Assembly (NCBI RefSeq): GCF_900108085.1 | Contig: NZ_FNVR01000002.1 | Coordinates: 103,252-167,251 of the forward strand | Direction of reading: 5' to 3' | Length of the DNA: 64,000 nt | Origin: Algoriphagus boritolerans DSM 17298 = JCM 18970 | GTDB lineage: Bacteria; Bacteroidota; Bacteroidia; Cytophagales; Cyclobacteriaceae | Part shown: positions 23,555 through 33,135 of the stretch, one piece after another | How the letters are laid out: every line of letters starts with the position of its first letter | How positions within the stretch are numbered: position 1 is the first letter of the stretch | Notes under the pieces: generated by a model | The model's input: only the letters and a program-made list of their open reading frames with translations | Database searches by the model: none | Told to the model about the DNA's origin: nothing | Program-made: the position numbers and the translations under genes

Positions 23555-26311
23555 ATGAATAAAAATGCCTATTTTCTCCTTCTGGCTTTTTTTGGATTTT
23601 TCAACCTTGCTTTTGCCCAAACGGGCACAATCACAGGATTGGTCAAAGATGCAGAAACCGGCGAATCGCTCCCCTTTTGCAATGTTTTCATCAATAACAC
23701 CACGATCTCTACAGTCACTGACTTAGATGGGAAATTTGTCCTTTCAGGTCTTGAACCTGGACCGTTGGAAGTTGGATTTTCATTTATGGGCTATGTCGCA
23801 GAGACCCGGAAAGTAACCCTAAATGCCGGAGGAAATCTGACAGTAAATCTCTCGATGAAGCCCTTTGCAACGGAATTAAATGACGTCGAGATCAAAGCCT
23901 CCCGCGACAAAACATGGGAGCGGGATTTGAGGAAGTTCGAAAACCTTTTTATCGGAATTGACGAAGCGGCTGCAAAAACCCAAATTCTGAATCCCTGGGT
24001 AATTGATTTTCCCGCCTCCAGCGAAAAGGGAGCTTTTACCGCCAAAGCAGACTTACCAATTGAGATTGAAAACAGATTTTTAGGCTACAAAATCACTTTT
24101 AATCTGAATGAGTTTTTTGACTCTCCGACCAATTATCGAATTGTGGGTGCAGCAAGATTCGAAGAAATGAATCCTGCCTCTGATACTGAAAAATCCACTT
24201 GGGAAAAAAACCGAGCAGATGTCTATCGCAAATCACCCATGAATATGTTTCGAGCCATCCTGAATGGAAGCCAGGAAAGGGAGGGCTTTTACCTTTATGG
24301 AGACAAAGGTGGAGGATCTGCCAGCCGGAATATGCGAAGTGATATTTTTGCCAACGAATTGGGAAATTCTGTGGTCGTGTACAAAGCCGATCCCTTGGTG
24401 ACGCCGACCAGTCCTCCTGGACAGTACTTTATCAATCTCAAAGGCCGAATTGAAATTCATTACCAAAAGGGTTTTGCGCAAGCCAATACGTATAAGGATG
24501 CCCCATACCCCATTTCTTGGCTGGAAGTAACTGGTGGAAAAGTGAAGGTCCGTGAAAATGGGATGGTGATGAATCCTCAGGATTTGATTTTCTCCGGGGA
24601 TATGGATCGCAAGCGGATTTCCAATCTGCTCCCATTGGATTACAATGCTCAAAAAGCCATCCAACTGCAAGATCTCGCAAAAACCGCCAAGAACTACCAG
24701 GAAAAAGTCTATCTGCATACCGACAAACCCTATTATTACGCTGGAGATCAGGTTTTTTTCAAGGGTTATTTTGCCTATGGAAACTCCTATCTGCGGGATG
24801 AACTCAGCAAAGTGCTCCATGTGGAATTGATCAGTGGGGATCGGGATATCGTAATCGAGAAAAAATTCCAGATTCGCGATGGTATTGTAGTCGGTGACTT
24901 CTATCTGGCGGATTCTCTTTCAGGGGAAAAGTATTTTATCCGGGCTTACACTAACTGGATGCGGAACTATGGACCCAACCAGTATTTTCTCCAACCCATC
25001 AGCATCCTAGATCCATACAAACGAATCGCCCCGGAGGAGACTGTTACCACATGGGTCAATCGAGGAGCTGCAATTAAAGCCGACAAATCACAATTTGGTC
25101 CGAGGGAAAAAGTCACCGTCACGCTGAACGTAAGCAATGAAAAAGGTCAGGCAATTCCTGCTACACTTTCTGTAGGAGTCTGGGATGCAAGGCAGGTAGT
25201 TCCGGTCAGGAGAACTGTCGAGATGGAAAATTCCCTCGATCTTCAGGGCGTTCCAGAAACTTTGGGATTGGATCGATTTTCTTATCCTATCGAAAAAAGC
25301 CTAAATCTGACAGGGACTGTGACCGACGAAAAAGGCAAAGGAACAGCGGCACAGGTTACCGCTTTTGTCAATGATTTTCAGGGAATGATCGACCTGGAGT
25401 CAGGAAGTAACGGGAATTTTGTGTTGGAGGAAATGGAATTTTATGGTCCGATGAAGTTGGCTTTCTCGGCCTCTGACAAAAAAGGGAAGCCGCTGAATAT
25501 AGACCTATTCACACCATTGAAAGCTCCTATAGCACTTCCTTTGGATTCGTATTTTCCAAAATTCATCACACTTGCCACTCCGGTGAGAGTTTTTGAACCT
25601 TTGGAGGAAGTCCAGCCTGTTTCAAAACAAACTAATTCCAACACCAAACCAGCTATTTATGGTAATCCGGATTTCATAGTCACCGGTGAGGAATTGACCA
25701 AAACTGGCAGTAATACAGATTTGGTCAACAGTCTGGTAGGAAATGTGCCCAGTATGCGTGTAAATACCACCGGTGCGACCGGGCAACAGTCCATCCGGAT
25801 TCGTGGAGGGGCTGTCTCTGGCTCTGGCAGCATGGAGCCTCTGATCATGGTGAATGGAGCCATCATGGGAGTGACTGGGGGAGCAACAGCAGCCGATAAC
25901 CTAAGGAGCATCAATCCATTTGACATAGATCGGGTGGAAGTGGTCACTAGAATGGCACCGATGCTCGGAGATCAGGGAAGGAATGGAATCATCGCAGTCT
26001 ATCTGAAGGATAATCTGGACTCGGGTCTGGATGGACTAGCCGGTCAGCCTGGGTTGAAGGAATTTGTCGTGGAAGGATATCAGCCGACAGGAAATTTTGT
26101 TCCTGTAGACTACGAGCAGATCTCTGAGCCTGTTGAAAAGGACGATCGGCAGACGCTTTACTGGAACCCATTCCTGGTTGCAGATGAAAAAGGCACAGTC
26201 AGCTTTTCCTTTTTTACCAATGATTCGGAAGGTCCGGTAGTGGTGGAAGTTCGAGGATTGGGAATTGACGGGGAGGTTATCGTTGGGACCTTTATCCTCA
26301 ATCAGAGGTAG
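23555..26311 (+). CDS. large envelope protein with MG2-like and TonB-plug-like domains, no barrel (paralog 2)
   Basis: The 918-residue protein has the same order as its upstream neighbour: signal peptide (ends FAQ near residue 22), carboxypeptidase-regulatory-like domain (TGLVKDAETGESLPFCNVF), MG2-like segment (VYLHTDKPYYYAGDQVFFKG, near residue 385), a beta-sandwich middle, and a plug-like domain (about 705-810: VPSMRVNTTG, IRIRGGAVSG, VEVVTRM, LGDQGRNGIIAVYLKD). The end (TLYWNPFLVADEKG, GPVVVEVRG) is shared with paralog 1. Sequence divergence between the two is high, which suggests an old duplication and distinct partners. A small beta-barrel gene follows 34 bases later and may belong to the same unit. 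Confidence 0.8.
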   Translation: MNKNAYFLLLAFFGFFNLAFAQTGTITGLVKDAETGESLPFCNVFINNTTISTVTDLDGKFVLSGLEPGPLEVGFSFMGYVAETRKVTLNAGGNLTVNLSMKPFATELNDVEIKASRDKTWERDLRKFENLFIGIDEAAAKTQILNPWVIDFPASSEKGAFTAKADLPIEIENRFLGYKITFNLNEFFDSPTNYRIVGAARFEEMNPASDTEKSTWEKNRADVYRKSPMNMFRAILNGSQEREGFYLYGDKGGGSASRNMRSDIFANELGNSVVVYKADPLVTPTSPPGQYFINLKGRIEIHYQKGFAQANTYKDAPYPISWLEVTGGKVKVRENGMVMNPQDLIFSGDMDRKRISNLLPLDYNAQKAIQLQDLAKTAKNYQEKVYLHTDKPYYYAGDQVFFKGYFAYGNSYLRDELSKVLHVELISGDRDIVIEKKFQIRDGIVVGDFYLADSLSGEKYFIRAYTNWMRNYGPNQYFLQPISILDPYKRIAPEETVTTWVNRGAAIKADKSQFGPREKVTVTLNVSNEKGQAIPATLSVGVWDARQVVPVRRTVEMENSLDLQGVPETLGLDRFSYPIEKSLNLTGTVTDEKGKGTAAQVTAFVNDFQGMIDLESGSNGNFVLEEMEFYGPMKLAFSASDKKGKPLNIDLFTPLKAPIALPLDSYFPKFITLATPVRVFEPLEEVQPVSKQTNSNTKPAIYGNPDFIVTGEELTKTGSNTDLVNSLVGNVPSMRVNTTGATGQQSIRIRGGAVSGSGSMEPLIMVNGAIMGVTGGATAADNLRSINPFDIDRVEVVTRMAPMLGDQGRNGIIAVYLKDNLDSGLDGLAGQPGLKEFVVEGYQPTGNFVPVDYEQISEPVEKDDRQTLYWNPFLVADEKGTVSFSFFTNDSEGPVVVEVRGLGIDGEVIVGTFILNQR

Positions 26312-26345
26312 GTGTCAATTGATCAGGATATCCTTAAATTTGACC

Positions 26346-26996
26346 ATGAAAAAGTTTTTGGTTCTCCTCTTTTTTCTGTCGCTTTCTTTTGGAGCATTTG
26401 CTCAGCTGAGTGTAGGCATAAGAGGAGGATATTCCACCTCTTCATACAGTTATCAACCATTGGCCTCCACTAGAGCTAGAACTGTGGAGGGTGTCGGTTC
26501 GCCGACTTTTGCTTTTGTGGCAGAGTATTTCAATTCAAAAAATGCCGGAATTGAGCTGAATATTCAGCAGCTTACACTTGGATTTCGGCAGTTGAATGCA
26601 AATGAACAACTGAATCAGACTGAACTGACTTATCTCAAGATGCCCTTGTTGGCAAGTTTTTTTGCAGGAAGGTCGGGGAGGTTTCAGATCAAGTTTGGAC
26701 CGCATCTGGGTTTTTTGCTCCAAGCCAAAGATATTTCCAGACAGTTTGATGGATTGAATCCACCGGAACTTCCCACTTACGGTGGATCGGGAGATAATCC
26801 AAATAGATTTATGTATGGAATGACTGCAGGTGCTGGTATATCGAAGCTTTTTGGCAAAAGCACGATATCCGGAGAAGTCCGATTTGCCTATGACTTCACC
26901 AATCCGGAGGCTCAGGACAGGATTTACGACATGAACTCTACGAACCTGGAGTTTACGCTAGCTTACCTTTTCAGAATAAGAGAACCCAAGTTTTAA
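26346..26996 (+). CDS. outer-membrane beta-barrel protein, PorT-like
   Basis: The 216-residue protein starts MKKFLVLLFFLSLSFGAFAQ, a clean signal peptide. Alternating hydrophobic strands and a C-terminal aromatic residue (EPKF) are typical of small outer-membrane barrels (outer membrane protein beta-barrel, PorT-like family). Recognisable parts are VGIRGGYSTSS at the mature start and LKMPLLASFF in the middle. It sits directly behind the two plug-domain proteins, so a shared envelope function is possible. The ATG at 26346 is chosen because it begins the signal peptide. Confidence 0.78.
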   Translation: MKKFLVLLFFLSLSFGAFAQLSVGIRGGYSTSSYSYQPLASTRARTVEGVGSPTFAFVAEYFNSKNAGIELNIQQLTLGFRQLNANEQLNQTELTYLKMPLLASFFAGRSGRFQIKFGPHLGFLLQAKDISRQFDGLNPPELPTYGGSGDNPNRFMYGMTAGAGISKLFGKSTISGEVRFAYDFTNPEAQDRIYDMNSTNLEFTLAYLFRIREPKF

Positions 26997-27012
26997 AGTT
27001 CGCCAACTGAGG

Positions 27013-27042
27013 TTGTATGCTTCAGCGGACTACTTAACTTTG
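27013..27042 (+). promoter_or_regulatory. promoter of the aroQ unit
   Basis: TTG (27013-27015), 19 bases, then TAACTTTG (27035-27042): an exact Bacteroidota sigma-A promoter, 27 bases before the GTG start of aroQ. Confidence 0.75.
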
Positions 27043-27069
27043 AGCCAAAGCCCTTAAACCTATCTATCA

Positions 27070-27498
27070 GTGAAAATACAAATCATCAACGGTCCCAATC
27101 TCAATCTGCTCGGAAAGCGGGAGCCTGAAATATACGGTAGTGAGACATTCGAAGACTACTTCGAAAATCTCCAAAAGCGTTTTCCTCAAGTGGAGCTTCA
27201 TTATTATCAGAGCAATGTGGAAGGGGAGCTGATCAATAAAATCCACGAGGTGGGATTCAGTTTCGATGCTATTCTCCTCAATGCCGGAGGCTATACGCAT
27301 ACCTCTGTGGCGATCTCGGATGCGATTTCCGGTGTCACCACACCTGCAGTCGAGGTTCACATTTCCAACATTTACAAGCGTGAGGAGTTTCGCCACAAGA
27401 GCATCATTTCTAAGTCCTGTGTCGGGATGATTTCAGGTCTTGGGCTCAAGGGATACGAACTTGGCGTGCTGTATTTTCTAAACTCTCCAGACCTATGA
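27070..27498 (+). CDS. aroQ: type II 3-dehydroquinate dehydratase
   Basis: The 142-residue enzyme makes 3-dehydroshikimate in the shikimate pathway and works as a dodecamer in the cytoplasm. Family motifs are IINGPNLNLLGKREPEIYG (Tyr22 is the catalytic base), LLNAGGYTHTSVAI and VEVHISNIYKREEFRHKS. The start is GTG at 27070, which gives the normal MKIQIINGPN beginning. Its stop overlaps the ATG of the next gene by 4 bases, so the two are translationally coupled. Confidence 0.94.
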   Translation: MKIQIINGPNLNLLGKREPEIYGSETFEDYFENLQKRFPQVELHYYQSNVEGELINKIHEVGFSFDAILLNAGGYTHTSVAISDAISGVTTPAVEVHISNIYKREEFRHKSIISKSCVGMISGLGLKGYELGVLYFLNSPDL

Positions 27499-28556
27499 TC
27501 ACATTTGCTCCGGGACCGTCCAAAGTCTATGACGCGCTTCCACACTATTTGCAGGACGCCTACAATCAGGGAATCCTAAGTGCCAACCACCGCAGTGGAG
27601 CCTTTATGCAACTCTATCAGGAAACCGAACACCTCATGCGTGAGAAGCTTCACATGCCGGATGATTATAAGTTGCTTTTCACCTCATCTGCTACGGAAAG
27701 TTGGGAAATCATTTCCCAGTCTGTTGTTGAGCAAGCCAGCTTCCATATCTATTCGGGTTCTTTTGGTAAAAAGTGGGTGGACTACGCCAAGCATATCATT
27801 CCAGCCACCTCAGCTTTGAAGCTCGAGGCAAATCAATCAGTCGATGTCGCCGGTTTGGACATAAATGAAGAATTTGACTTGATTGCAATTACTCAAAATG
27901 AAACTGCTAATGCATCTCAGGTTCCGATGGAGATCATCGCCGCAATTGGAGAGAAATATCCGGAAAAAATGATTGCAGTCGATACCACTTCCAGCATGGG
28001 CGGAATTGAATTGAACTTTGCGCTAGCCGATATTTGGTACGCTTCGGTACAAAAGTGCTTTGGTCTTCCCGCGGGTTTGGGGGTGTTGATAGTATCTCCG
28101 AAAGCTATCGAAAAAACGCAGCGAAAAGGCGAAAAAGGGCGATACAACAGCTTGAACTTTATGCTGGAAAATGCGGCAGGATACCAGACGCATTATACGC
28201 CAAACGTTTTGGGGATTTATCTTTTGAGTAGGGTTTTGAAAGATCTTGTCGAAATCCAGCATGTGGACGCCAGATTGAGAGCCCGCATGCGAAAGTTGGA
28301 GAATACCATTGCGCAATCTGAGAAATTCAGAATGCTGGTAGATAACGACAAAACCCGAAGCACCACTGTGATGGCAGTCGCTGGTTCCGAAGAGTTGATC
28401 TCAGCGGTAAAAAAGGCTGCTGAAAAAGAAGGAATGCAGTTGGGAAGCGGGTATGGCCCATTGAAACCCACGAGTTTCCGGATTGCCAATTTTCCGGCGA
28501 TTACAGATGAAGAGTTTGACCGCCTGATTGAATTTCTGAAAAATTACCAAGCCTAA
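27495..28556 (+). CDS. class V aminotransferase, phosphoserine aminotransferase-like
   Basis: The 353-residue PLP enzyme resembles SerC, which makes phosphoserine from 3-phosphohydroxypyruvate and glutamate. It starts FAPGPSKVYDALP, binds PLP with Lys187 in SVQKCFGLPAGLG, and has AVDTTSSMGG with the Asp that contacts the PLP ring. Length is near that of SerC. It is coupled to aroQ by a 4-base overlap. Serine made this way could be broken down by the SdaA and GcvP enzymes at the right end, but this link is only metabolic. Other class V substrates cannot be excluded. Confidence 0.78.
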   Translation: MITFAPGPSKVYDALPHYLQDAYNQGILSANHRSGAFMQLYQETEHLMREKLHMPDDYKLLFTSSATESWEIISQSVVEQASFHIYSGSFGKKWVDYAKHIIPATSALKLEANQSVDVAGLDINEEFDLIAITQNETANASQVPMEIIAAIGEKYPEKMIAVDTTSSMGGIELNFALADIWYASVQKCFGLPAGLGVLIVSPKAIEKTQRKGEKGRYNSLNFMLENAAGYQTHYTPNVLGIYLLSRVLKDLVEIQHVDARLRARMRKLENTIAQSEKFRMLVDNDKTRSTTVMAVAGSEELISAVKKAAEKEGMQLGSGYGPLKPTSFRIANFPAITDEEFDRLIEFLKNYQA

Positions 28557-28607
28557 TTTCTGAATTAAAACTTTCGACAACCTGATAATCAAGTTTAATT
28601 TAAAATC

Positions 28608-28646
28608 AAAACACCCCGGCCAAATTGATCTGGTCGGGGTGTTTTT
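28608..28646 (+). terminator. terminator of the aroQ unit
   Basis: AAAACACCCCGGCC and GGTCGGGGTGTTTTT form a long stem around a 10-base loop with a following T run. Confidence 0.85.
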
Positions 28647-28668
28647 CGTTTTTCTCAAAATCAAATTT

Positions 28669-29655
28669 TTATAATCGCTCGAAAACAAGTCTGGCGTGTC
28701 CCATGATCTCTCGCTCAAAGCAAACCCGATTTGGACGTACCCGCAAAATGGCTAGTTGATGTCTGAATTCCTTATCAGTAAATAATTTTGGAACCAAAGA
28801 GGCAAACCACAGGTATTTTTTCAGGCTGAATTTGTAAAAACGCTTCGTCCACTCCCGATTCGTTTTGACATAATCCAATCTTCCATCACTGTAATAAGTA
28901 TTTTTGAAATACGGACTTGCAGTTCGAACGACGTGCTCATATCCGTACGGAATCCATGAATCCGGATTATGCTTTAGTAAAAGAGCCATAATGTAGCTGT
29001 CCGAATCCTTAGGTGCATTGATGTCAATCTGATCAAATGGCATCATATTTTTCTCAAAAGTCATGGTTTGCATGTAGAACTTTCTGCCTGGTTTGAGCAG
29101 ATTGTACACGTGCTTGAAGTAGTCTTCGTAAACTTCATCCTGTCGGCCGTCAAGATAATCTTTGACAGAGGCCACATGCTCAAAACTCCCGAAAGCGGTG
29201 ATCGCATCGAAGGTTCCAAAATCTTCAGGCTTAATATATCGCGCGTCCTTAATATAGGCAGTTAATCCATTTTGCCGGCAGGCATTCACCTGACCGTCGG
29301 AGAGATTGACTCCTATGCCTTCCGCTCCGACGACGTCTTTGAGGTATTTGAGCCATCCTCCCCATCCGCATCCTAAGTCCAAAACCCGACTTCCTGGCTT
29401 AATATCCAAAGCTTTGGTAACAAATTCATGTTTTCTTCGCTGGGCTTCTTCCAGAGACATGGAATAATCTCCCAGATACATCGCATTGCTGAATACCGGA
29501 TTTTCGCCAAGGCTATATCGGATAAACTTGTCAATATTGGTATAAGTGAAGTCCATTTCCTTCTTCTTATCCCAGGCCTGTCCTTCGCGCTCACTTACAC
29601 TCGAACCGCTCCATGTTTTGGTCAAAAGCTCCTTGTTGATGTCTGTTTCTTCCAT
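28669..29655 (-). CDS. SAM-dependent methyltransferase, cyclopropane-fatty-acid-synthase-like
   Basis: The 328-residue cytoplasmic protein has the SAM-binding motif RVLDLGCGWGGWLKYL near residue 92 and is related to the cyclopropane fatty acid synthase/mycolic acid methyltransferase family. Motifs ITAFGSFEHVASVKDYL and LLKPGRKFYMQTMTF match the later strands of the fold. It lacks the long N-terminal domain of true CFA synthases, so its substrate may be a lipid or a small molecule. It is the last gene of a minus-strand run, with 124 bases to the flavodoxin gene. Confidence 0.78.
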   Translation of the reverse strand: MEETDINKELLTKTWSGSSVSEREGQAWDKKKEMDFTYTNIDKFIRYSLGENPVFSNAMYLGDYSMSLEEAQRRKHEFVTKALDIKPGSRVLDLGCGWGGWLKYLKDVVGAEGIGVNLSDGQVNACRQNGLTAYIKDARYIKPEDFGTFDAITAFGSFEHVASVKDYLDGRQDEVYEDYFKHVYNLLKPGRKFYMQTMTFEKNMMPFDQIDINAPKDSDSYIMALLLKHNPDSWIPYGYEHVVRTASPYFKNTYYSDGRLDYVKTNREWTKRFYKFSLKKYLWFASLVPKLFTDKEFRHQLAILRVRPNRVCFEREIMGHARLVFERL

Positions 29656-29779
29656 TGGTTTTTTGTTTGGGTTAATACTGGGGTATAAAAAATTGATTTT
29701 CAGTAATCTAAAAGTTACTGGTTCTTTTCAAGAAAAAAAAAACAGGATGCTGATCTTCAATAAATTCCAGTTGGTTTGG

Positions 29780-30367
29780 TCACTTCCAATCTGGAGGATT
29801 ATGGAAGGAGACAACTAGTTTAGCCACTCGGCTTCCTAAACCGAACCCTTTTTTTAAGAATAAATCGTCCATTTCCCCTTCTCCAAAAGGTCCCTCACCA
29901 GTTACTGCTGAAGCTCCAAATGCGGTCTCAGTTTCTTCCCCACCCACTACGATCATCCCATAGATCAGCATGGAATGGAGGATGTTCAGCATAACCAGCT
30001 CTTCACCGATCGATATTCCTCCGCCTGTAGAAAAGGCTGCGCCGATTTTATTTTTCATCGGTGATCCCTCAAAGGGCCAGGAATTGATAAACTCCTGAAT
30101 CGCCGGAGCTACGTTTGCATTATAAACTGGTGATCCCACGATGATGGCCGAAGCTTCCAATACATCACTTTCCCCGACTTGGTCGATGGGCAAAAGTTTT
30201 ACTTCGACTTCAGGTACCGACTTGGCACCTTTAGCCACTGCCTGTGCTAGTTTTTCAGTATTTCCGGATTGGGAATAATAGGTGATCAGAACAACAGGAT
30301 TTTCTTGAGAAAAAGAACTGAAAATCGATCCAATCAAAAAGTATAGAAACAACGTGAACTTCCTCAT
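29780..30367 (-). CDS. flavodoxin/WrbA-like protein with a signal peptide
   Basis: The 195-residue protein begins MRKFTLFLYFLIGSIFSSFS, a typical Sec signal peptide ending near FSQ, followed by a flavodoxin fold: VVLITYYSQSGNTEKLAQAV, whose SQSGNT loop (32-37) binds the FMN phosphate, then IIVGSPVYNANVAPAIQEF and AAFSTGGG. Its closest named relatives are WrbA-type quinone reductases, which are cytoplasmic, so an exported form is unusual. The ATG at 30367 is chosen over a TTG two codons upstream. It lies 6 bases after the SDR gene and is probably in one operon with it. Confidence 0.8.
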   Translation of the reverse strand: MRKFTLFLYFLIGSIFSSFSQENPVVLITYYSQSGNTEKLAQAVAKGAKSVPEVEVKLLPIDQVGESDVLEASAIIVGSPVYNANVAPAIQEFINSWPFEGSPMKNKIGAAFSTGGGISIGEELVMLNILHSMLIYGMIVVGGEETETAFGASAVTGEGPFGEGEMDDLFLKKGFGLGSRVAKLVVSFHNPPDWK

Positions 30368-30373
30368 TTTCAA

Positions 30374-31165
30374 TTACTTTGGCGACATTTTATCTTTAAT
30401 CATTCTCCCTAGGCTTGGGAAATATTTTGCAAGAAAAACAATGAATTTTCCGTGTCCTGTGAAAACAAATACACTTTTCCTCTTCTCAATAGCCTTGACC
30501 ATCACTTTCGCAGCTTTTTCTGTAGTCCACATCAATTTTGCCGGGCGGGGATCCTGTCGTTCTGGATGGAAATTTCCCTCGTTATCAACTCTGGTAATGT
30601 TGCTTTCGACCATGCCCGGATGGATAATCGTACAGGAAACCCCGGTTCCTTTCAATTCCATTTGAAGGGACTCTCCCATGTTATGAACGGCCGCTTTGGA
30701 TGCCCCATAGGCCCCAGTTCCAGGATTTGGAACAAAGGCCGCAACACTTCCCAGCAAAACCAGCCGACCTTTTGTTTTTCTGAGATGCGGCAAAGCAAAC
30801 TTGCAGGAAAGCGCCAATCCAGTCACATTCACCGCCAATTGGCGACTCCAGTCTGCTTCATTCAGGTCTTCAATTTTCCCCAAAACTCCATAACCAGCAT
30901 TGGCGATCGCTACATCCAACTTACCAAAATCGCGGATAATTTCATCCACACAATTTTTTATGCTTTGGGAGTCCAATACATCGCAATGATAGGCGTTGGC
31001 TATTCCGCCTTTTGCCTCGATTTCTTTTACTACTTCCTCTAATAAGTCCATTCTACGAGCTGAAACGGCCAATTTTGCACCCTGGGAGGCGAATTCCAAT
31101 GCCATGCCTTTTCCCAATCCAGAGGAAGCGCCAGTAATCCAGACGACTTGATTGCTTTGTTCCAT
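30374..31165 (-). CDS. short-chain dehydrogenase/reductase
   Basis: The 263-residue protein is a classical SDR. The cofactor site is TGASSGLG near residue 11, the NAG motif is IANAGYG near 88, and the active Tyr-Lys pair is in YGASKAA near 153. SARR after the second strand suggests NADPH use. The substrate is not evident. The C-terminal region has a hydrophobic stretch (FIVFLAKYFP) that may touch the membrane. It is followed 6 bases later by the exported flavodoxin gene. Confidence 0.85.
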   Translation of the reverse strand: MEQSNQVVWITGASSGLGKGMALEFASQGAKLAVSARRMDLLEEVVKEIEAKGGIANAYHCDVLDSQSIKNCVDEIIRDFGKLDVAIANAGYGVLGKIEDLNEADWSRQLAVNVTGLALSCKFALPHLRKTKGRLVLLGSVAAFVPNPGTGAYGASKAAVHNMGESLQMELKGTGVSCTIIHPGMVESNITRVDNEGNFHPERQDPRPAKLMWTTEKAAKVMVKAIEKRKSVFVFTGHGKFIVFLAKYFPSLGRMIKDKMSPK

Positions 31166-31330
31166 ATCCGAAGGTTGATAGTAGTCGTATCAAGTTAAAC
31201 TAATATCGATTGGTTTCAAAAAATGCTTTAATCCGTCATGGGGCTAATTATCTAATAATGAACTTTTGAATGCAGTCGTTCTGGCTGCAAAAGATAGTTT
31301 CGGAAAGCTTTGATTTTCTTTACAGAACAA

Positions 31331-31364
31331 AAAAATCCCGCTGATTCCGGTCGGCGGGATTTTC
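31331..31364 (-). terminator. terminator of the M14 peptidase pair
   Basis: AAAATCCCGC (31332-31341) and GCGGGATTTT (31354-31363) form a 10-bp stem. On the minus strand it ends in a T run just after the peptidase stop. Confidence 0.8.
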
Positions 31365-31386
31365 CAAAATATTAAATAGTAATCTC

Positions 31387-33132
31387 TTACTTCTTCCAGC
31401 TCGCTTTTCCGCCCTTGGCGGAATCGACAGTGATGCTGTAGTTTGATGCAGAAGAGACGATCCATTTCACTTTTACTGCTCCCATTCCTGGAATATTCTC
31501 AACGGCCATTTTCTCAGGAGAGGATTTCTGCTCTTTGAATTTCTTCATGTCTTCATCTTCTACGACAAATCCTGCAATTACTTTTGCACCGGTGATTGTC
31601 ACATAGTCAGGGCGTTCGATTTTGTACTTCAAATCCTGACTGGCGTGGGTAGGCATCATGCGCTCATTGAAAATGGTCGCTGTGATCGCTTTCAATCCTC
31701 CCCCAAGATCCTCTTCTTTCACATCCATCACAGAAAGTTTTGGAGTATGGTATGCGTGATAGATGGTGAATGCCGAATTACGATGTGCATCCTGCTCCAG
31801 CAAAAATCCCGGATGGGCACGGCCAAAGTTTTTCTTGAATCCACCGATCTCCACGGTCCCGAATTGCGGATGGTTATATTCCTCAAAAGGGACAAAAGCA
31901 TCTCCGAAAGTCAACAAGTGATCCACCTTGAGTTGCTCATCCTGATTGCCTCTTCCCGCTTCTTTGTTGAAATAAAGGTAGGAAACCATCAATTCATTGG
32001 TGTAAGTGAAGATGCCCCGATTGCCATAAAACCAATCCAATTCGCCTCCAAAAACCGAATACAAATCCTTATAAACAGTCAGATAACGATAGCCAGGAAT
32101 CATTTCCTCTCCTTTTTTACCGATCGCGTCATAGATTCGAATGTCATCTCTATTATAAGTATTCAGATCTTCCTCTGCACCCGGTCCGCGTAGAATCATT
32201 CCTCCTGAGTTGTGAAAACTCTGTGCTCCGGCGATGTTAGGATGCTTCATCACAAACTCCATCACCGCACGATTCTCCGGCAAAGTGAACGGATAACGCA
32301 TGGCGCCCCGCTGAATGTAATCCGGCTGCCAGTTCCAACCCCAATCGCGGTTGGGATCATAATATCCAATGCCATCCTCGTTGACTTCTCCGTCACCGTC
32401 ATTATCCATGCCTTCCTGTCCCAGCATTTCGTATTCGCCTACCTGATCAGGTCCCACTGCCATCAGTCTTCTTGGATCCAAAGGATCCTTGATAAATCGG
32501 CCTGTTGGCGACTTGCGGATCATCATCGTGATGTGTCCGTCTCCATCGAGGTCATTCATCATGTCCTCACCGGCCTGACCGTCACCGTCATTATCCAATA
32601 CGATCATACCTGATCTTGGAGAGTTAGCGGTATTTGGCTCCTTAAAGAAGTTGTTTCTGGCGTCAGGATTGATGGTTGGGGTGATGTAAAATGTCTTATC
32701 CCGAAGCAATTCCTGGATAAACTTCGTGTCAGCATGCATCTCAGTCAAATACCAAGCTACATAAAGAGAGAATTCTCCGCCTTGAACTTCGTTGGAGTGG
32801 ATGTTTCCATCGATCCACATGGCGGGTTTGTCGGTATCTTTTCCTGCGGAAAAATCCGTGATAGTCAGTGTCAAGATATCCCGGCCCTCGTAAGATTTTC
32901 CGATGGATTCGACTTTAGCCAGGTTTGGATGAGCAGCTGCAATTTTTTTCATCCAATCCCACAGACCTTCTGCGCTGTGGTAGCGGTTCCAGGCTATTTC
33001 TACTTTTGGCTGATGGGGTGAGCCGATTGCCCGGAAGAAATTCTCCTGCTGAGCATGGGCGGGAAATGCGTCTAGACACAATGCACCTAAAGCCAAGGCA
33101 ACGATTAGTTTTGTTGTTTTTAGCATATTCAT
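31387..33132 (-). CDS. M14 family zinc carboxypeptidase, secreted
   Basis: The 581-residue protein has a signal peptide (ends AHAQ near residue 28) and an M14 catalytic domain. Zinc ligands are His112 and Glu115 in GNIHSNEVQGGE and His307 in QSFHNSGG; the catalytic acid is Glu380 in FTYTNELMV. Two insertions contain DxDxDG calcium loops (about 181-200 and 243-254: NDGDGQAGED, DLDGDGHI, DNDGDGEVNED), unusual in classical carboxypeptidases. A beta-rich C-terminal domain follows. It is 3 bases downstream of a paralog that has lost the zinc site, so the two are translated together. It is expected to act in the periplasm or outside the cell. Confidence 0.88.
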   Translation of the reverse strand: MNMLKTTKLIVALALGALCLDAFPAHAQQENFFRAIGSPHQPKVEIAWNRYHSAEGLWDWMKKIAAAHPNLAKVESIGKSYEGRDILTLTITDFSAGKDTDKPAMWIDGNIHSNEVQGGEFSLYVAWYLTEMHADTKFIQELLRDKTFYITPTINPDARNNFFKEPNTANSPRSGMIVLDNDGDGQAGEDMMNDLDGDGHITMMIRKSPTGRFIKDPLDPRRLMAVGPDQVGEYEMLGQEGMDNDGDGEVNEDGIGYYDPNRDWGWNWQPDYIQRGAMRYPFTLPENRAVMEFVMKHPNIAGAQSFHNSGGMILRGPGAEEDLNTYNRDDIRIYDAIGKKGEEMIPGYRYLTVYKDLYSVFGGELDWFYGNRGIFTYTNELMVSYLYFNKEAGRGNQDEQLKVDHLLTFGDAFVPFEEYNHPQFGTVEIGGFKKNFGRAHPGFLLEQDAHRNSAFTIYHAYHTPKLSVMDVKEEDLGGGLKAITATIFNERMMPTHASQDLKYKIERPDYVTITGAKVIAGFVVEDEDMKKFKEQKSSPEKMAVENIPGMGAVKVKWIVSSASNYSITVDSAKGGKASWKK

Positions 33133-33135
33133 GGC

